From: Microvirga massiliensis
Lineage (GTDB): Bacteria > Pseudomonadota > Alphaproteobacteria > Rhizobiales > Beijerinckiaceae
Direction of reading: 5' to 3'
NCBI RefSeq assembly: GCF_001006805.1
Contig: NZ_LN811363.1
Coordinates: 176,147-240,146 of the forward strand
DNA: 64,000 bases
Made by a program: the position numbers and the translations under genes
Part shown: positions 36,255-45,315 of the stretch, one piece after another
How the letters are laid out: every line of letters begins with the position of its first letter
Position numbering within the stretch: position 1 is the stretch's first letter
The notes under the pieces: model-generated
Told to the model about the DNA's origin: nothing
The model's input: the letters and a program-made list of their open reading frames with translations, nothing else
Database searches by the model: none

Positions 36255-36640
36255 TCACGCGCTGGTCCGGACATGGCTTGCTCTCCATGCGGAGGGAGGC
36301 TGTTCGGACCAGCGCGTGAAGGCGCTCGGCTCCGAGTATTTCAGCACGGCCGCGACCAGGCTGAGAGAGATCTTGGTCTGGGCCCGCAACTGGCGTGCGA
36401 TCTCGCAGCGAGCCTCGGCGACAAGGCTCTGGAAGCCTGCGCCATCGGCGTGCAGACGCCGACTCGGTAGCCGGGGCTGCACGGCAAAGCGGCCCGCAGC
36501 CGATGTGGCCGAGTACCGGGTCGCCGGGATCTCGGCGCGCAGCACGCGGCGCAGGCTCTCCTTCAAGTCTTTCTCCAGGGCGGCCTTGCGCTCCCAGATG
36601 CAGCCCTCGAACACCCGGCAGAGGATCGGATCTGAGCCTG
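36255..36640 (-). pseudogene. AraC-family regulator, degenerate C-terminal remnant
   Basis: The frame contains GFQSLVAEARCEIARQL and KYSEPSAFTRWSEQPPSAWR, which match the two helix-turn-helix units of AraC/XylS regulators. The expected PRTLQRRL and AFRRWSG segments are garbled (SRRLHADG and TRWSEQ), so several small indels are present. No start or N-terminal domain is recognisable. A dead regulator gene. Confidence 0.5.
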
Positions 36641-36916
36641 CGATGCAGTGCTCGAGCCAGCGCACCGGAAGATGAGGGCATCGATCTCCTGGTCGAAGCA
36701 CACAGGGGCTTGGAGAATTACCCGATATTCGGGCTCGGCATGTAGGCAGGCTGCGGAACCTGTCGTTTTTCTGTTGTGGCTATTGTGGCGACCAGTTGGC
36801 CGAAAAGGTCAAGCGAATGTCTCACTCGATCAAGCACTGCGCACTCTTCTGCCCATACTGACACGGGATGCGGGAAAGGATCGTACATCCCGTTTCGTGA
36901 CAGCAAGGAGAGTCAG

Positions 36917-37360
36917 ATGCGCATTCAGACAAACTCCTCGAAATGGCTGACAGCTCTGGCTGCGGCACCTGTCGTCATATTCTCGTCCATGGCCATCGCG
37001 CAGCCGCTGACATTACGCGTCAGCCCGGCCACACCTCCGGGCGGCATCCCATCTCTCGGCTATGCCGTGAACCCGGCCGCGCTCCCGCCTGGCGTGACAC
37101 CCATGGGCTATACCCAGAATGGATGGCTGATGGTGCCGGCCGACGATCTTCACAGCATCGGGCCACGTTATGTGCAGCCCAGTGGTATCAAACTCAGGCG
37201 CGGGAGCGAGGTGCCGGACTGGATCGACACGGGGAACATGGAGAGCGTCTCGATCCGCGGCCTGCAATCAAGTACCCGCTACAGCTACTTCATCTCGCCC
37301 GACCAGAAGATCGTCGTGATGGATCCCCAATCCCGGCGGGTCATGCGCGTGATCCGTTGA
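36917..37360 (+). CDS. exported protein with DUF1236-like C-terminus
   Basis: 147 aa; ATG 36917 follows AAGGAGAG. A signal peptide (to AIAQ, about residue 29) precedes a Pro/Gly region with LPPGVTPMGYTQNGW. The C-terminus RYSYFISPDQKIVVMDPQSR then RVMRVIR resembles the DUF1236 pattern, in which a strand pair ends in DPxTRRIVxVI. Probably periplasmic. Not coupled to neighbours. Confidence 0.6.
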   Translation: MRIQTNSSKWLTALAAAPVVIFSSMAIAQPLTLRVSPATPPGGIPSLGYAVNPAALPPGVTPMGYTQNGWLMVPADDLHSIGPRYVQPSGIKLRRGSEVPDWIDTGNMESVSIRGLQSSTRYSYFISPDQKIVVMDPQSRRVMRVIR

Positions 37361-37406
37361 GGCCAAATGCTGTTCCCTTTCTCGGATCAGGTCTCCGAGA
37401 GGTGCA

Positions 37407-37432
37407 AGGATCGTCCTCTCGAGGACGATCCT
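37407..37432. terminator. perfect 12-bp inverted repeat between convergent genes
   Basis: AGGATCGTCCTC and GAGGACGATCCT pair perfectly around a 2-nt loop. It lies between the stops of the convergent genes at 36917-37360 and 37488-38396, so it may terminate both; there is no clear T-run on either side. Confidence 0.5.
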
Positions 37433-37487
37433 GATCGGCCAGCGCCACGTCGTCGTGCGTATGACCCGTCAATCGGCTCGCCACGCA

Positions 37488-38396
37488 TCAGAACCGCATG
37501 CTGAGCCCGAGGATCGGGCCGTGCACCAGCATGTCGAACTCGTAGCGCCGCCGGCCCTCGCCCTGCGTGTAGTCGACGGAGAGCGCGCGGTAGCCGATGA
37601 CGCCCGAGAAGCTGACGCCCCGATACGTCCCGAGGTCAAAGCCGTAACCGCCGGTGGCTTGCCAGGAAAAGTTGCTCCCAACCCCGAAGCCGCCGATGTC
37701 GCCGCGCAGGAACAGCTCGTGGCCCGGAGCCACGGCGTAGCGCAACTGGGCGCCGATCACCGGGTCGAGCCAGTCGACCGAGCCGGAGGCGGCAATGGCC
37801 CGCGCCCCGACGATCTCCAGGTCGCCGATGTCGGCCGTGAAGGCGACATCGAACGAAAGATCCGCGTTCTGGTACCAATAGCGTCCACCGCCACGGACAT
37901 CCAAGGCCAGCGGCCCGGAGCGCGCGACCTCGTAGGACGCCCCGAACTCGATGATGGCTATCTCGATGTCGAGGTTGAGGCCCCGTGCGACGGTAGTGGA
38001 TATCCCCGGCGCTGGTGTCCGGCTCCGGATGTTGCTGCGATCGACGCCGAGCTTCATCCAGACCGCATCGCCGTAGAGTGCGAACCGGCCGTAGCGCGCC
38101 TCGAAGTCACCCATCAGGGCCACGATTGAATCGCTCTTCTCGACGATGTCGATGAAGCTCGCATTGACCTTGGCACTGCGTCCCCGGATCGTCTCGGTGC
38201 CGTTCAGCGCGGGGAGCCAGGCGTAGGGGACGAAGCGAAAGGTCCACCCGGACGGGGCCACGACCGGCGTTGCCTCCGGAGCAGGTGCCAGGTCCGCGGC
38301 CAGCGCGGCTCCCGCGGTTCCGAGCACGAGTGCGAGCGGTGCCAAGACAGCGCGAAAAAACCGGTGTACGACTGCGTGCATCGTTCCATTTTCCAT
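37488..38396 (-). CDS. outer-membrane beta-barrel protein
   Basis: 302 aa; starts are possible at 38396 or 38381 (MHAVVHRF). The signal peptide ends near ALAADLAP. Alternating aromatic strands follow (WTFRFVPYAWLPALNG, GDFEARYGRFALYGDAVWMK, DVRGGGRYWYQNADL) and it closes with a terminal Phe (LGLSMRF), the BAM signature. Similar to the DUF3078-like or porin-type barrels of alphaproteobacteria. The role is unknown. It ends 120 bp from the convergent gene, with a hairpin between. Confidence 0.78.
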   Translation of the reverse strand: MENGTMHAVVHRFFRAVLAPLALVLGTAGAALAADLAPAPEATPVVAPSGWTFRFVPYAWLPALNGTETIRGRSAKVNASFIDIVEKSDSIVALMGDFEARYGRFALYGDAVWMKLGVDRSNIRSRTPAPGISTTVARGLNLDIEIAIIEFGASYEVARSGPLALDVRGGGRYWYQNADLSFDVAFTADIGDLEIVGARAIAASGSVDWLDPVIGAQLRYAVAPGHELFLRGDIGGFGVGSNFSWQATGGYGFDLGTYRGVSFSGVIGYRALSVDYTQGEGRRRYEFDMLVHGPILGLSMRF

Positions 38397-38403
38397 CGTT
38401 GGC

Positions 38404-39255
38404 TTACTTCGGGAACAGGAACTGCACCTGGGCCCTGAGCTGTCAGTCGGCGCCGCCGGTCGGCGTCGCGACGTTGTAGTAGGCAGCGAGTTGCATGTTC
38501 ACGGGCTGGCGACCGATCTTGATCACCCGCCCGAAGCCGCCGCCAACCGGAACGGTTCAGCGATCACCATGACCACCTTCCCAGTTTGCGGTGATGATTG
38601 GCGACGACGTCAGATACCAGCCGCCCGGGAAGTTGTAGTTCACGAACGGCTGCAACAACATCTGATTGACGTCGGGGCGATTGCTCTTGCCCGTGAAGGA
38701 CCAGACGTTGTTGACGAGGGCACCGACTACCCACGGGCCTTGGATCGTGAGCGCCACGAAAGTCGGCCCCATCGAGTACTTGCCCTGCGTGAGCGTCTTG
38801 TTGGTTCCGGTCGGAAACACGAAGGTCGGGCCGACGCCCCAAATGATGCCGTGCGTCGGCTGCTTTGGCGAGAAGAAGAAGCTCGGATTGATGTCGCCGA
38901 GGCCGAACTCGCGGTCGCCCGTGATCGTCAAGGGCGGCTGCGCAATCACCGGCGCGATCCAGCGGGTGATCAGGTTCCAGTCCTGGTTGAGCGAGATCGG
39001 AACAACAGGCTGGATGTTCAGGATATTCTGTAGCTGCTTGTGCGGGCCGACGTTGAAATTGAAGTTGTTCTGGAAGGGCAGGCTGATCATGTCGGCGATC
39101 GGGTTCTGCGCCGCCTTGGCGAGATCGCCCACGTCTTGCCCCCGTTCAGCCTGTCGTTCCGCCTGTGCGAGGGCCGCCATGCCGGCCAACGATCCCAGGA
39201 CGACAACGGCCAACCGCAGCGCCGACAGCCCGCAGATCGCTCGCCTCTCATCCAT
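38404..39255 (-). pseudogene. MetA-pathway/phenol-degradation-type transporter with two in-frame TGA codons
   Basis: 283 codons. A signal peptide precedes FQNNFNFNVGPHKQLQNILN, IQPVVPISLNQDWNLITRW, GLGDINPSFFFSPKQ and GIIWGVGPTFVFPTGT, typical of transporters of this beta-barrel family. TGA occurs at 38557, where GNRWTVPVGGGFG would need Trp. The same frame continues to a second TGA near 38440 inside GGAD-x-QLRAQVQF, again at a Trp position, before FLFPK and TAA 38404. Both are TGG to TGA changes. Confidence 0.75.
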
Positions 39256-39385
39256 AGGGGTCCCCCGACGTCCCCAGTGTGCCCACGATCAATCAAGCAG
39301 ATTCCCGCCCCACTCACCAGACAGGGATTGGCGGCTCCGGTCAGCCGGACGCCCAGTGTTGCCCTTGGGACACTGGGTCGTTCTC
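39254..39385 (-). repeat. leader repeat D, copy 1 (upstream of the transporter)
   Basis: About 130 bp ending at the start codon of the transporter (minus strand), including GGAGCCGCCAATCCC and TGCTTGATTGATCGTGGG. It is matched at 58609-58740 on the same strand, with the same TATGGATGA start context at its end. It may hold the promoter and ribosome site of the transporter. From 39386 to 39769 I see no further gene or repeat. Confidence 0.7.
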
Positions 39386-39769
39386 CCGGGCCTCCGACTG
39401 CCCTGGCGGTCGACGAGGAATCCGCGTCCTTCCGAAGGATCGCGCCCATGCGCAACGACCGGTCCACTCTCAGGAGGATGTGTCGATCCGGTCTCACGGT
39501 GAGACCCGCGCGAGATCGACCTACGGGTGTGGTCAGCAGGAGGCTCGCAGGCGCCCCCAGAGTGACGAGGGTTCCTGTGCCGATGAAGGTCCTACGGGAT
39601 CCGTGCGCGGGGTTGGCGCCAGCCGCCGAGGCCCAATGAGCCGCCGACGGGATGGCCTGCCGAAAATGACAGACAATCGGCTTGGATGCCGCGACCGCCA
39701 TGGTGACGTCGCCTGCATCCCCGCGATCCTCCTGTCATGCGCATGAGGCAGGTTTGAAGTCCGCAATCC

Positions 39770-40411
39770 TCAGCAATCGCCTTCCACGAGCTTGTTGCGG
39801 ATCGCGTAGCGGATCAGGGCGGCGGTCGTGTCGAGGTTGAGCTTGCGCATCGCGGTGGCGCGATGGGTCTCGACGGTCTTCAGGCTGAGGCTGAGGACTT
39901 CCGCGATCCTCTTGTTGGTGTGCCCCTCGGCGATGAGCTGCACCACCGCCGTCTCGCGGGAGGTCAGCAGCGACGCCGTCGCCCCGGAGCCCTGCGCCAG
40001 GAAGCTCTCGAGGAGCGCCTCCGAGACCTTGCTGGTGAAGAACGGTTTGTGGTCGGCCAGGCTCTCGACCGCCGCCACCAGGAACCGCTTGGCGTCGGAT
40101 TTCAGCAGGAAGCCTCGCGCGCCGGCCTCCAGGACTTCGCGCACCAGGGTCGCGGTGTCGTGCATCGTGAAGATCAGCACCTCGGCGCCGGGCACGCGGG
40201 TGCGGATCTGGCGGGTCGCCTCGATCCCGTTCACGAGCGGCAGGGCATAGTCGAGCACCACGACATCCGGACGGGTCGCCAGCGCCAGGTCAATGGCGGC
40301 CTTGCCGTCCTCCGCTTCCCCGACCACCTCCCAGCCTGCCTGGCCCTCCAGGATCGCCCGCACCCCGGACCGGACTACGTCGTGATCGTCGGCGATCAGG
40401 ATGCGGGTCAT
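39770..40411 (-). CDS. NarL/FixJ-type response regulator
   Basis: 213 aa. Receiver domain with the phospho-acceptor in VVVLDYALP near residue 54, preceded by the acidic pair in ADDHD and followed by the conserved Thr (LIFTMHD) and Lys (FLLKSD). C-terminal LuxR-type HTH: LTSRETAVVQLIAEGHTNKR, LSLKTVETHR at about residues 150-190. Second gene after the histidine kinase (150 bp gap), presumably its partner. It may control the neighbouring transporter or sulfatase genes; that is inference from position only. Confidence 0.93.
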   Translation of the reverse strand: MTRILIADDHDVVRSGVRAILEGQAGWEVVGEAEDGKAAIDLALATRPDVVVLDYALPLVNGIEATRQIRTRVPGAEVLIFTMHDTATLVREVLEAGARGFLLKSDAKRFLVAAVESLADHKPFFTSKVSEALLESFLAQGSGATASLLTSRETAVVQLIAEGHTNKRIAEVLSLSLKTVETHRATAMRKLNLDTTAALIRYAIRNKLVEGDC

Positions 40412-40562
40412 CGCGGGCCCCTTCGGGTGCAGGCGCGCGCATCGGCGCCGGCCTGGCCTCGGCCTCCGGCAGGATACAGCAGGTGCCTGTCCGGCGAACC
40501 GGCGCGAAACCCTGAAAGTGGCCGCGTCAAACCCTGAAAATCATCTCGGACGCCCGGGAACA

Positions 40563-42263
40563 TCAGGCCGCAAGCGAGATTGAGGCTGCTCGCCTTGCCG
40601 CGTCCGGCAGCGGGACATGGGCCAGCAGGAACGTGCCCCGGGGACCGGACCTGATCCGCAGATCGCCATCGAACTGCCGCAACCGGGCGCGCATGCCGGG
40701 GATGCCGACGCCCATCCGGGTCCGTTCGCCGGAACCGTGGCCCGCAGGCCTCTCGAGGCCCCGGCCGTCGTCGCGGACCCGCACGACCAATCGCCCGCCG
40801 GCCAGCTTCGCCCCGACCGACACTTCCGCGGCCCCGGCATGGCGATGCACATTGGCCAGCGCCTCCTGCACCACCCGGAGCATGGCGCGCTGGACCTCCG
40901 GCGGAGTGTCGTCGACCCGGTCGGAAATCCGGATCCGGGCCCGCAGCCCCGTGCGTCCCGCAAACCCGTCGATGAACTCCTCCAGCGTTGCCTTCAGCCC
41001 ATCCTCGGCGAGGTTCGGCGGGTGGAGCAGGTAGGTGAAGACGCGAAGCTCCTGGAGGGCCCGGTCGAGCAGGGCCTCGATCTGGGCGAATGTCTTGCGG
41101 GCAGCCGGGCCCTGCTGGACCTCCCTTTCGAGGCGCGCCAGCCCGAGATTGGCCGCGACGAGGCTCTGGGCGGTGGAGTCGTGCAATTCCCGCGCGATGC
41201 GCTGGCGTTCCTCCTCCTGCAAGGCGAGCAGTTGCTCCGAGAGTTGGGTGACCTCGCCTCTGGCCTGGGTCACCAGGTACGCCAGCGTCCTCAGGGGCCG
41301 CTCGACCTGGCGAGTCATGAACAGGGCCGCGAGCCCGCCGGCGAGGAGGAGGAAGGCCGCCGGCCATGCCATCTGCCGCAGGACGCCCGTGACAGGCGCA
41401 TTGACGAGGGCGAGCGGTACCGCGACTACGCTCGTCCAGTTCGTCGCCCCGGAACTCCGGTACGCGACCCGGACCGGAACCCCGCGCTCGTCGACACCCC
41501 CGATCGATCCCTCGACCATCTCGTTCGGGTTGCCGGCGGTGAGGCGTGCCGCAAGGGTGCCCGGCATCGGAATGTGCGACGACGTCTCCGCTCCCCTTGT
41601 AGTAACGATCGGCTGGAGCCTGCGATCGTAGAGTCCCTTCATCCATCCTTCAGGGACCTTCTGGCTTCTTAGGATGGTGCCGAGGCGGTCCTGCGAGAGC
41701 ACGGTGGTGAGGAAGCCCTTCATCGTGCCATCGTCATGGTTGATTCTGAGGCTGAGCGCGATGACCGTCGTTCCGGGCTTCACGAGGCTCGCCATGCGGC
41801 CCGACACCGTCCAGCCGCGCTCGCGAACCCGGTTTAGGGCGTCCGGATAGGTCGGGAAGTCCCTGTGCCGGGGGAGCGGCGCGCCGAAGGGCCGGAGCGT
41901 ATTGACGACCTGCCCGTCCAGATCCTGAAGGATCAACCAGGACCCATCAGGGATCGGCGTCGCCTTGAGCTGATCGTAGAAGGCCTTTACGTCGCTGGAC
42001 TTTAGGGCAGGCGATGAGGACAGGCCCCGTAGCAGGGCATTGCCGGCGGCCACCTCCTGGTCGAAGCCGAAGGAGAGGGTGAATGCCGTGCTCAAGGCAC
42101 GATCGCGGATGGCTTGGCGTTCGTTCCGGGCATTGGAGAGCAGCAGTGCCGCCGCGACGATGCACGCGGCCAGGACCACTCCCGCGAAGGGCAGGGCGAC
42201 GCGCCGCCTGAGGCGGAGCGGGTCACCTCGAACCGGGACCCGCTGACCGGCACTGTCAGCCAT
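40563..42263 (-). CDS. membrane sensor histidine kinase (NarX/HisKA_3 type)
   Basis: 566 aa. TM1 (VALPFAGVVLAACIVAAALL) and TM2 (MAWPAAFLLLAGGLAALFM, about residue 300) enclose a ~240-residue periplasmic sensor with Cache-like features (LQDLDGQVVNTLRP). A coiled-coil linker leads to the HisKA_3 box ERQRIARELHDSTAQ near residue 360. The HATPase has VVQEALANVHRHAGA (N-box) and RDDGRGLERPAG (G1). Pairs with the response regulator downstream. The ligand is unknown. Confidence 0.93.
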   Translation of the reverse strand: MADSAGQRVPVRGDPLRLRRRVALPFAGVVLAACIVAAALLLSNARNERQAIRDRALSTAFTLSFGFDQEVAAGNALLRGLSSSPALKSSDVKAFYDQLKATPIPDGSWLILQDLDGQVVNTLRPFGAPLPRHRDFPTYPDALNRVRERGWTVSGRMASLVKPGTTVIALSLRINHDDGTMKGFLTTVLSQDRLGTILRSQKVPEGWMKGLYDRRLQPIVTTRGAETSSHIPMPGTLAARLTAGNPNEMVEGSIGGVDERGVPVRVAYRSSGATNWTSVVAVPLALVNAPVTGVLRQMAWPAAFLLLAGGLAALFMTRQVERPLRTLAYLVTQARGEVTQLSEQLLALQEEERQRIARELHDSTAQSLVAANLGLARLEREVQQGPAARKTFAQIEALLDRALQELRVFTYLLHPPNLAEDGLKATLEEFIDGFAGRTGLRARIRISDRVDDTPPEVQRAMLRVVQEALANVHRHAGAAEVSVGAKLAGGRLVVRVRDDGRGLERPAGHGSGERTRMGVGIPGMRARLRQFDGDLRIRSGPRGTFLLAHVPLPDAARRAASISLAA

Positions 42264-42465
42264 GCGGCCACCTCAGGCCTGGATACCGGCTGGATGCGCC
42301 GGCCTCGGAAGCCCCCCTCCCGATGGCTTAACTCATGTTAGACCCTGGACCGGGATGCTGTCGAGCAGGCGGAATGTCGGTGCCGCCCGGCGGCGCCACC
42401 GGAGCGATCCTCGAGCGAGCCAGTGCCCGGAAGCAGGCATCGCGGCAGCGGCCCATCAGTCGCAG

Positions 42466-42585
42466 AATCAGGGTTTGCCGCCGCGATTTTGCGGGCAAAC
42501 CCCAATGGCGGCCGAGGCGGAGACCGGCGAGACTCGACGATCCTTGGTGATCGGGAGCGCCCCTCATGTCGCCAGCCGTTGCCGG
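42466..42585 (+). repeat. leader repeat A (upstream of the FGE gene)
   Basis: 120 bp ending just inside the FGE gene; copies B (47987-48105) and C (58768-58885) match it over the full length. It contains a hairpin: GGGTTTGCC and GGGCAAACCC with a short GC extension around GATTTT, then GAGACCGGCGAGACTCGACG and CCTTGGTGATCGGGAGCGC before the ATG. It could be a 5' UTR with a regulatory structure. Confidence 0.75.
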
Positions 42586-43552
42586 AATCCTGCCGGCGGA
42601 TGCCCGGCGGACGCCCACGGACCCGCAGATGCTCTGGATCCCGGGCGGCACATTCCGGATGGGCTCGGACCGGCACTATCCCGAGGAGGCGCCGGTCCAT
42701 CGCGTCACCGTCGACGGCTTCTGGATGGATGCGACGCCGGTCACCAACCGCCAGTTCCGCGCCTTCGTGCGCGCCACCGGGCACGTCACCGTCGCCGAAA
42801 GGCAGCCTGACCCGAAGGATTATCCACGGGCTCTGCCGCATCTGCTCAAGCCCGGCTCGCTCGTCTTCAGCCCGCCGAATTATCCGGTGGATCTGCGCGA
42901 TTGGGGACAGTGGTGGGCGTATATTTTCGGGGCGAACTGGCGCCGGCCCTCTGGTCCGGGTTCGTCGGTTAAGGGGCTGGACGATCATCCCGTCGTGCAT
43001 GTCGCGTATCCGGATGCCGAGGCCTACGCCGCCTGGGCCGGCAAGGACCTGCCGACCGAGGCCGAGTGGGAGTTCGCGGCCCGCGGTGGGCTCGATCAAG
43101 CGGAGTTCGCGTGGGGCGACGAGTTCACCCCGGACGGGCGGCACATGGCCAACACCTGGCAGGGGGCGTTCCCGTTCCAGAACTCGAAACTGGACGGCTA
43201 CGAGCGGACCTCGCCGGTCATGACATATCCGCCCAATGGCTATGGCCTCTACGACATGATCGGCAATGTCTGGGAATGGACGTCGGACTGGTACGCCCCC
43301 AAGCATCCGGCCGGCGCGCCGAAGGCCTGCTGCATTCCCGAGAATCCGCGTGGAGCACGCGAGGGGAACAGCTACGACCCCTGCCAGCCTGACACGAGGA
43401 TTCCCCGCAAGGTGCTGAAAGGGGGCTCGCATCTGTGCGCCCCGAGCTACTGCCGCCGCTATCGACCGGCGGCGCGCCACCCGCAGCCGGTTGACAGCTC
43501 CATGAGCCATGTCGGCTTCCGCTGCATTTCCAGGGAGAGGAGCACCCCATGA
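42566..43552 (+). CDS. formylglycine-generating enzyme (SUMF1/FGE family)
   Basis: Copper-dependent oxidase that converts the active-site Cys of sulfatases to C-alpha-formylglycine. 328 aa, no signal peptide, so it acts in the cytoplasm before export. MLWIPGGTFRMGSDRHYPEE is followed by TEAEWEFAARGG and GNVWEWTSDWY, and the C-terminal KGGSHLCAPSYCRRYR holds the two catalytic Cys at the spacing known for true FGEs, rather than for the wider C-type-lectin-like family. It overlaps the sulfatase start by 4 bp (ATGA). Its start codon lies at the end of leader repeat A. Confidence 0.95.
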   Translation: MSPAVAGILPADARRTPTDPQMLWIPGGTFRMGSDRHYPEEAPVHRVTVDGFWMDATPVTNRQFRAFVRATGHVTVAERQPDPKDYPRALPHLLKPGSLVFSPPNYPVDLRDWGQWWAYIFGANWRRPSGPGSSVKGLDDHPVVHVAYPDAEAYAAWAGKDLPTEAEWEFAARGGLDQAEFAWGDEFTPDGRHMANTWQGAFPFQNSKLDGYERTSPVMTYPPNGYGLYDMIGNVWEWTSDWYAPKHPAGAPKACCIPENPRGAREGNSYDPCQPDTRIPRKVLKGGSHLCAPSYCRRYRPAARHPQPVDSSMSHVGFRCISRERSTP

Positions 43553-45315
43553 CCCATGATCGTGCGTTCCCACAGCCCGTGGGCGGGAGGCCCCGCCTTT
43601 GCAGGCGCGCCAAGGCTGCAATGGTCGGGGCCACGGCCCTGGTCTCGGCGGCGATGTCTGTTCCGGCCATCGCCCAGGCCCCACAGCAGCAGAGACCCAA
43701 CATCCTGTTCATCATGGGCGATGACATCGGCTGGATGCAGCCGAGCATCTACCATCGCGGTCTGATGGTCGGCGAGACGCCCAACATCGACCGCATCGCG
43801 CAGCAAGGCGCGATGTTCACGGACTACGTTGCCATGCAGAGCTGCACCTCGGGGCGCAATGCCTTCTTCACCGGCATGTATCCGTTGCGCACTGGTATGA
43901 TCCCGCCGCAACTCCCGGGCAGCCCGTCTTATCTCCAACCCGGTACCCCGGCGCTCGCCAAGTTCCTGCTCGATCTCGGCTACAACACTGGCGAGTTCGG
44001 CAAGAACCATCTCGGCGATCACACCGCCGCTCTGCCGACCGCGCACGGCTTCCAGGAATACTGGGGCTACCTCTACCACCTCGACGCGATGCAGCAGGTA
44101 AGCTTCCCGGACATCAACAAGACCGCGACGCAGCAGACCGTCGCGCCTCCATGCCGCAATACCCCCATTCCCGGCATTCCGGAGGTGGCGGGTGCCGTGG
44201 ATCCAAGGACCACGGTCTGTCTCACACCTCCGCGGAATATCCTGTCCTGCAAGTCCTCCGACGGCACCGAGCGAAACCAGATGTGCAGTGACGAGGGCCC
44301 ACTGACGCTGGAGCGCTCGGAGACGGTGGACGAGGAAATCTCGGCCAACGTCATCGACTTCCTCGACCGCAATGACCCCAAAAAGACTAACAAGCCGTTC
44401 TTCGTCTGGTACAACCCGGCCCGCATGCACGTCGTGACCGTGCTGTCGCCCAAGTACCAGGCCATGGTGGGCGAGCGCGGCGGCAAGGACTGGGGCGTCA
44501 ACGAAGCCGGCATGAAGCAGCTCGATGACAACATCGGTGATGTGCTCAAGAAGCTCGACGACATGGGTCAGGCCGACAACACCATCGTGGTGTTCACGAC
44601 CGACAACGGCGCCGAGGCGATCAGCTTCCCGGATGGCGGCGTCACCCCGTTCAAGGGCCAGAAGGGCGAGGCTTGGGAAGGCGGCTACCGCGCCCCGATG
44701 GTCATCCGCTGGCCGGGGGTCATCAAGCCCGGTACGGTATACAATCAGCTCTTCGCCGCCCTCGACTGGGTGCCGACGCTGGTCGACATCGCCGGGGGCC
44801 CCAAGGGCGACGGGCTGAAACAGCAGATCGAGGCCGGACAGTATCCCGGCATCGTCAAGACGACGCTCGACGGCTTCGACCAGCGCGACTTGCTTGAGGG
44901 CAAGTCTGCAAAATCGGCGCGCGACCACTTCTTCTATTTCTCAGGGGCGACGCCGTCCGCCGTGCGCTACAAGAACTGGAAGATGTACTACACCATGTCG
45001 CAGCCCGGGCCGGCCGGCTGGATCATGCCGCTCGTCCCGTTCCACTTCACGCTCGTCCAGAACATCAAGCGCGATCCGTTCGAGCAGGCGGTCGGCATCG
45101 ACCAGAAATCGGCCATGAGCCTGGGCGGCGCGTTGGGCGCTCCGGCGACTTCGTTCCAATACGACTGGAACATGCTGCCGATCGGCCAGCAGTTGTGGCT
45201 GGAGCACCTGCTCACGTACGAGAAGTTCCCGCCGCTGCAGGCACCGGAGAGCTACAACCTCAGCGGGATTCTGGAGCAGGTCAAGAAGGCCAACATGAAT
45301 CACGCGGGCGACTAG
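43549..45315 (+). CDS. exported sulfatase (arylsulfatase family, Cys-type), copy 1
   Basis: 588 aa. A signal peptide ends near IAQ (residue ~45). The metal-binding start RPNILFIMGDDIGWMQPS carries the two Asp. The sulfatase signature is QSCTSGRNAFFTG: its Cys would become formylglycine and its Arg is in place. GKNHLGDHT and the later TTDNGAE are metal/substrate ligands. The C-terminus YDWNMLPIGQQLWLEHLLTY is shared with copy 2 and with the remnant at 58866. Coupled to the FGE. The sulfate ester or sulfamate substrate is unknown. Confidence 0.94.
   Translation: MTHDRAFPQPVGGRPRLCRRAKAAMVGATALVSAAMSVPAIAQAPQQQRPNILFIMGDDIGWMQPSIYHRGLMVGETPNIDRIAQQGAMFTDYVAMQSCTSGRNAFFTGMYPLRTGMIPPQLPGSPSYLQPGTPALAKFLLDLGYNTGEFGKNHLGDHTAALPTAHGFQEYWGYLYHLDAMQQVSFPDINKTATQQTVAPPCRNTPIPGIPEVAGAVDPRTTVCLTPPRNILSCKSSDGTERNQMCSDEGPLTLERSETVDEEISANVIDFLDRNDPKKTNKPFFVWYNPARMHVVTVLSPKYQAMVGERGGKDWGVNEAGMKQLDDNIGDVLKKLDDMGQADNTIVVFTTDNGAEAISFPDGGVTPFKGQKGEAWEGGYRAPMVIRWPGVIKPGTVYNQLFAALDWVPTLVDIAGGPKGDGLKQQIEAGQYPGIVKTTLDGFDQRDLLEGKSAKSARDHFFYFSGATPSAVRYKNWKMYYTMSQPGPAGWIMPLVPFHFTLVQNIKRDPFEQAVGIDQKSAMSLGGALGAPATSFQYDWNMLPIGQQLWLEHLLTYEKFPPLQAPESYNLSGILEQVKKANMNHAGD

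Noticed and set aside
38404..39255. Recoding of TGA as Trp in this organism
   Set aside because: Dozens of intact genes here use TGA as stop and TGG for Trp, so the two TGA codons are better read as mutations.
40408..41646. 412-codon minus-strand frame inside the histidine kinase gene
   Set aside because: It lies in another frame of the same strand, is Arg/Gly/Pro-rich, and lacks any domain; the kinase frame has all HisKA_3/HATPase motifs.
42338..43684. Long antisense frame over the FGE gene
   Set aside because: Antisense to a gene with strong motifs and with Arg/Gly-biased composition; typical of GC-rich DNA.
43459..44928. 489-codon antisense frame over sulfatase copy 1
   Set aside because: Mirror of the sulfatase codon structure, no motif of its own.
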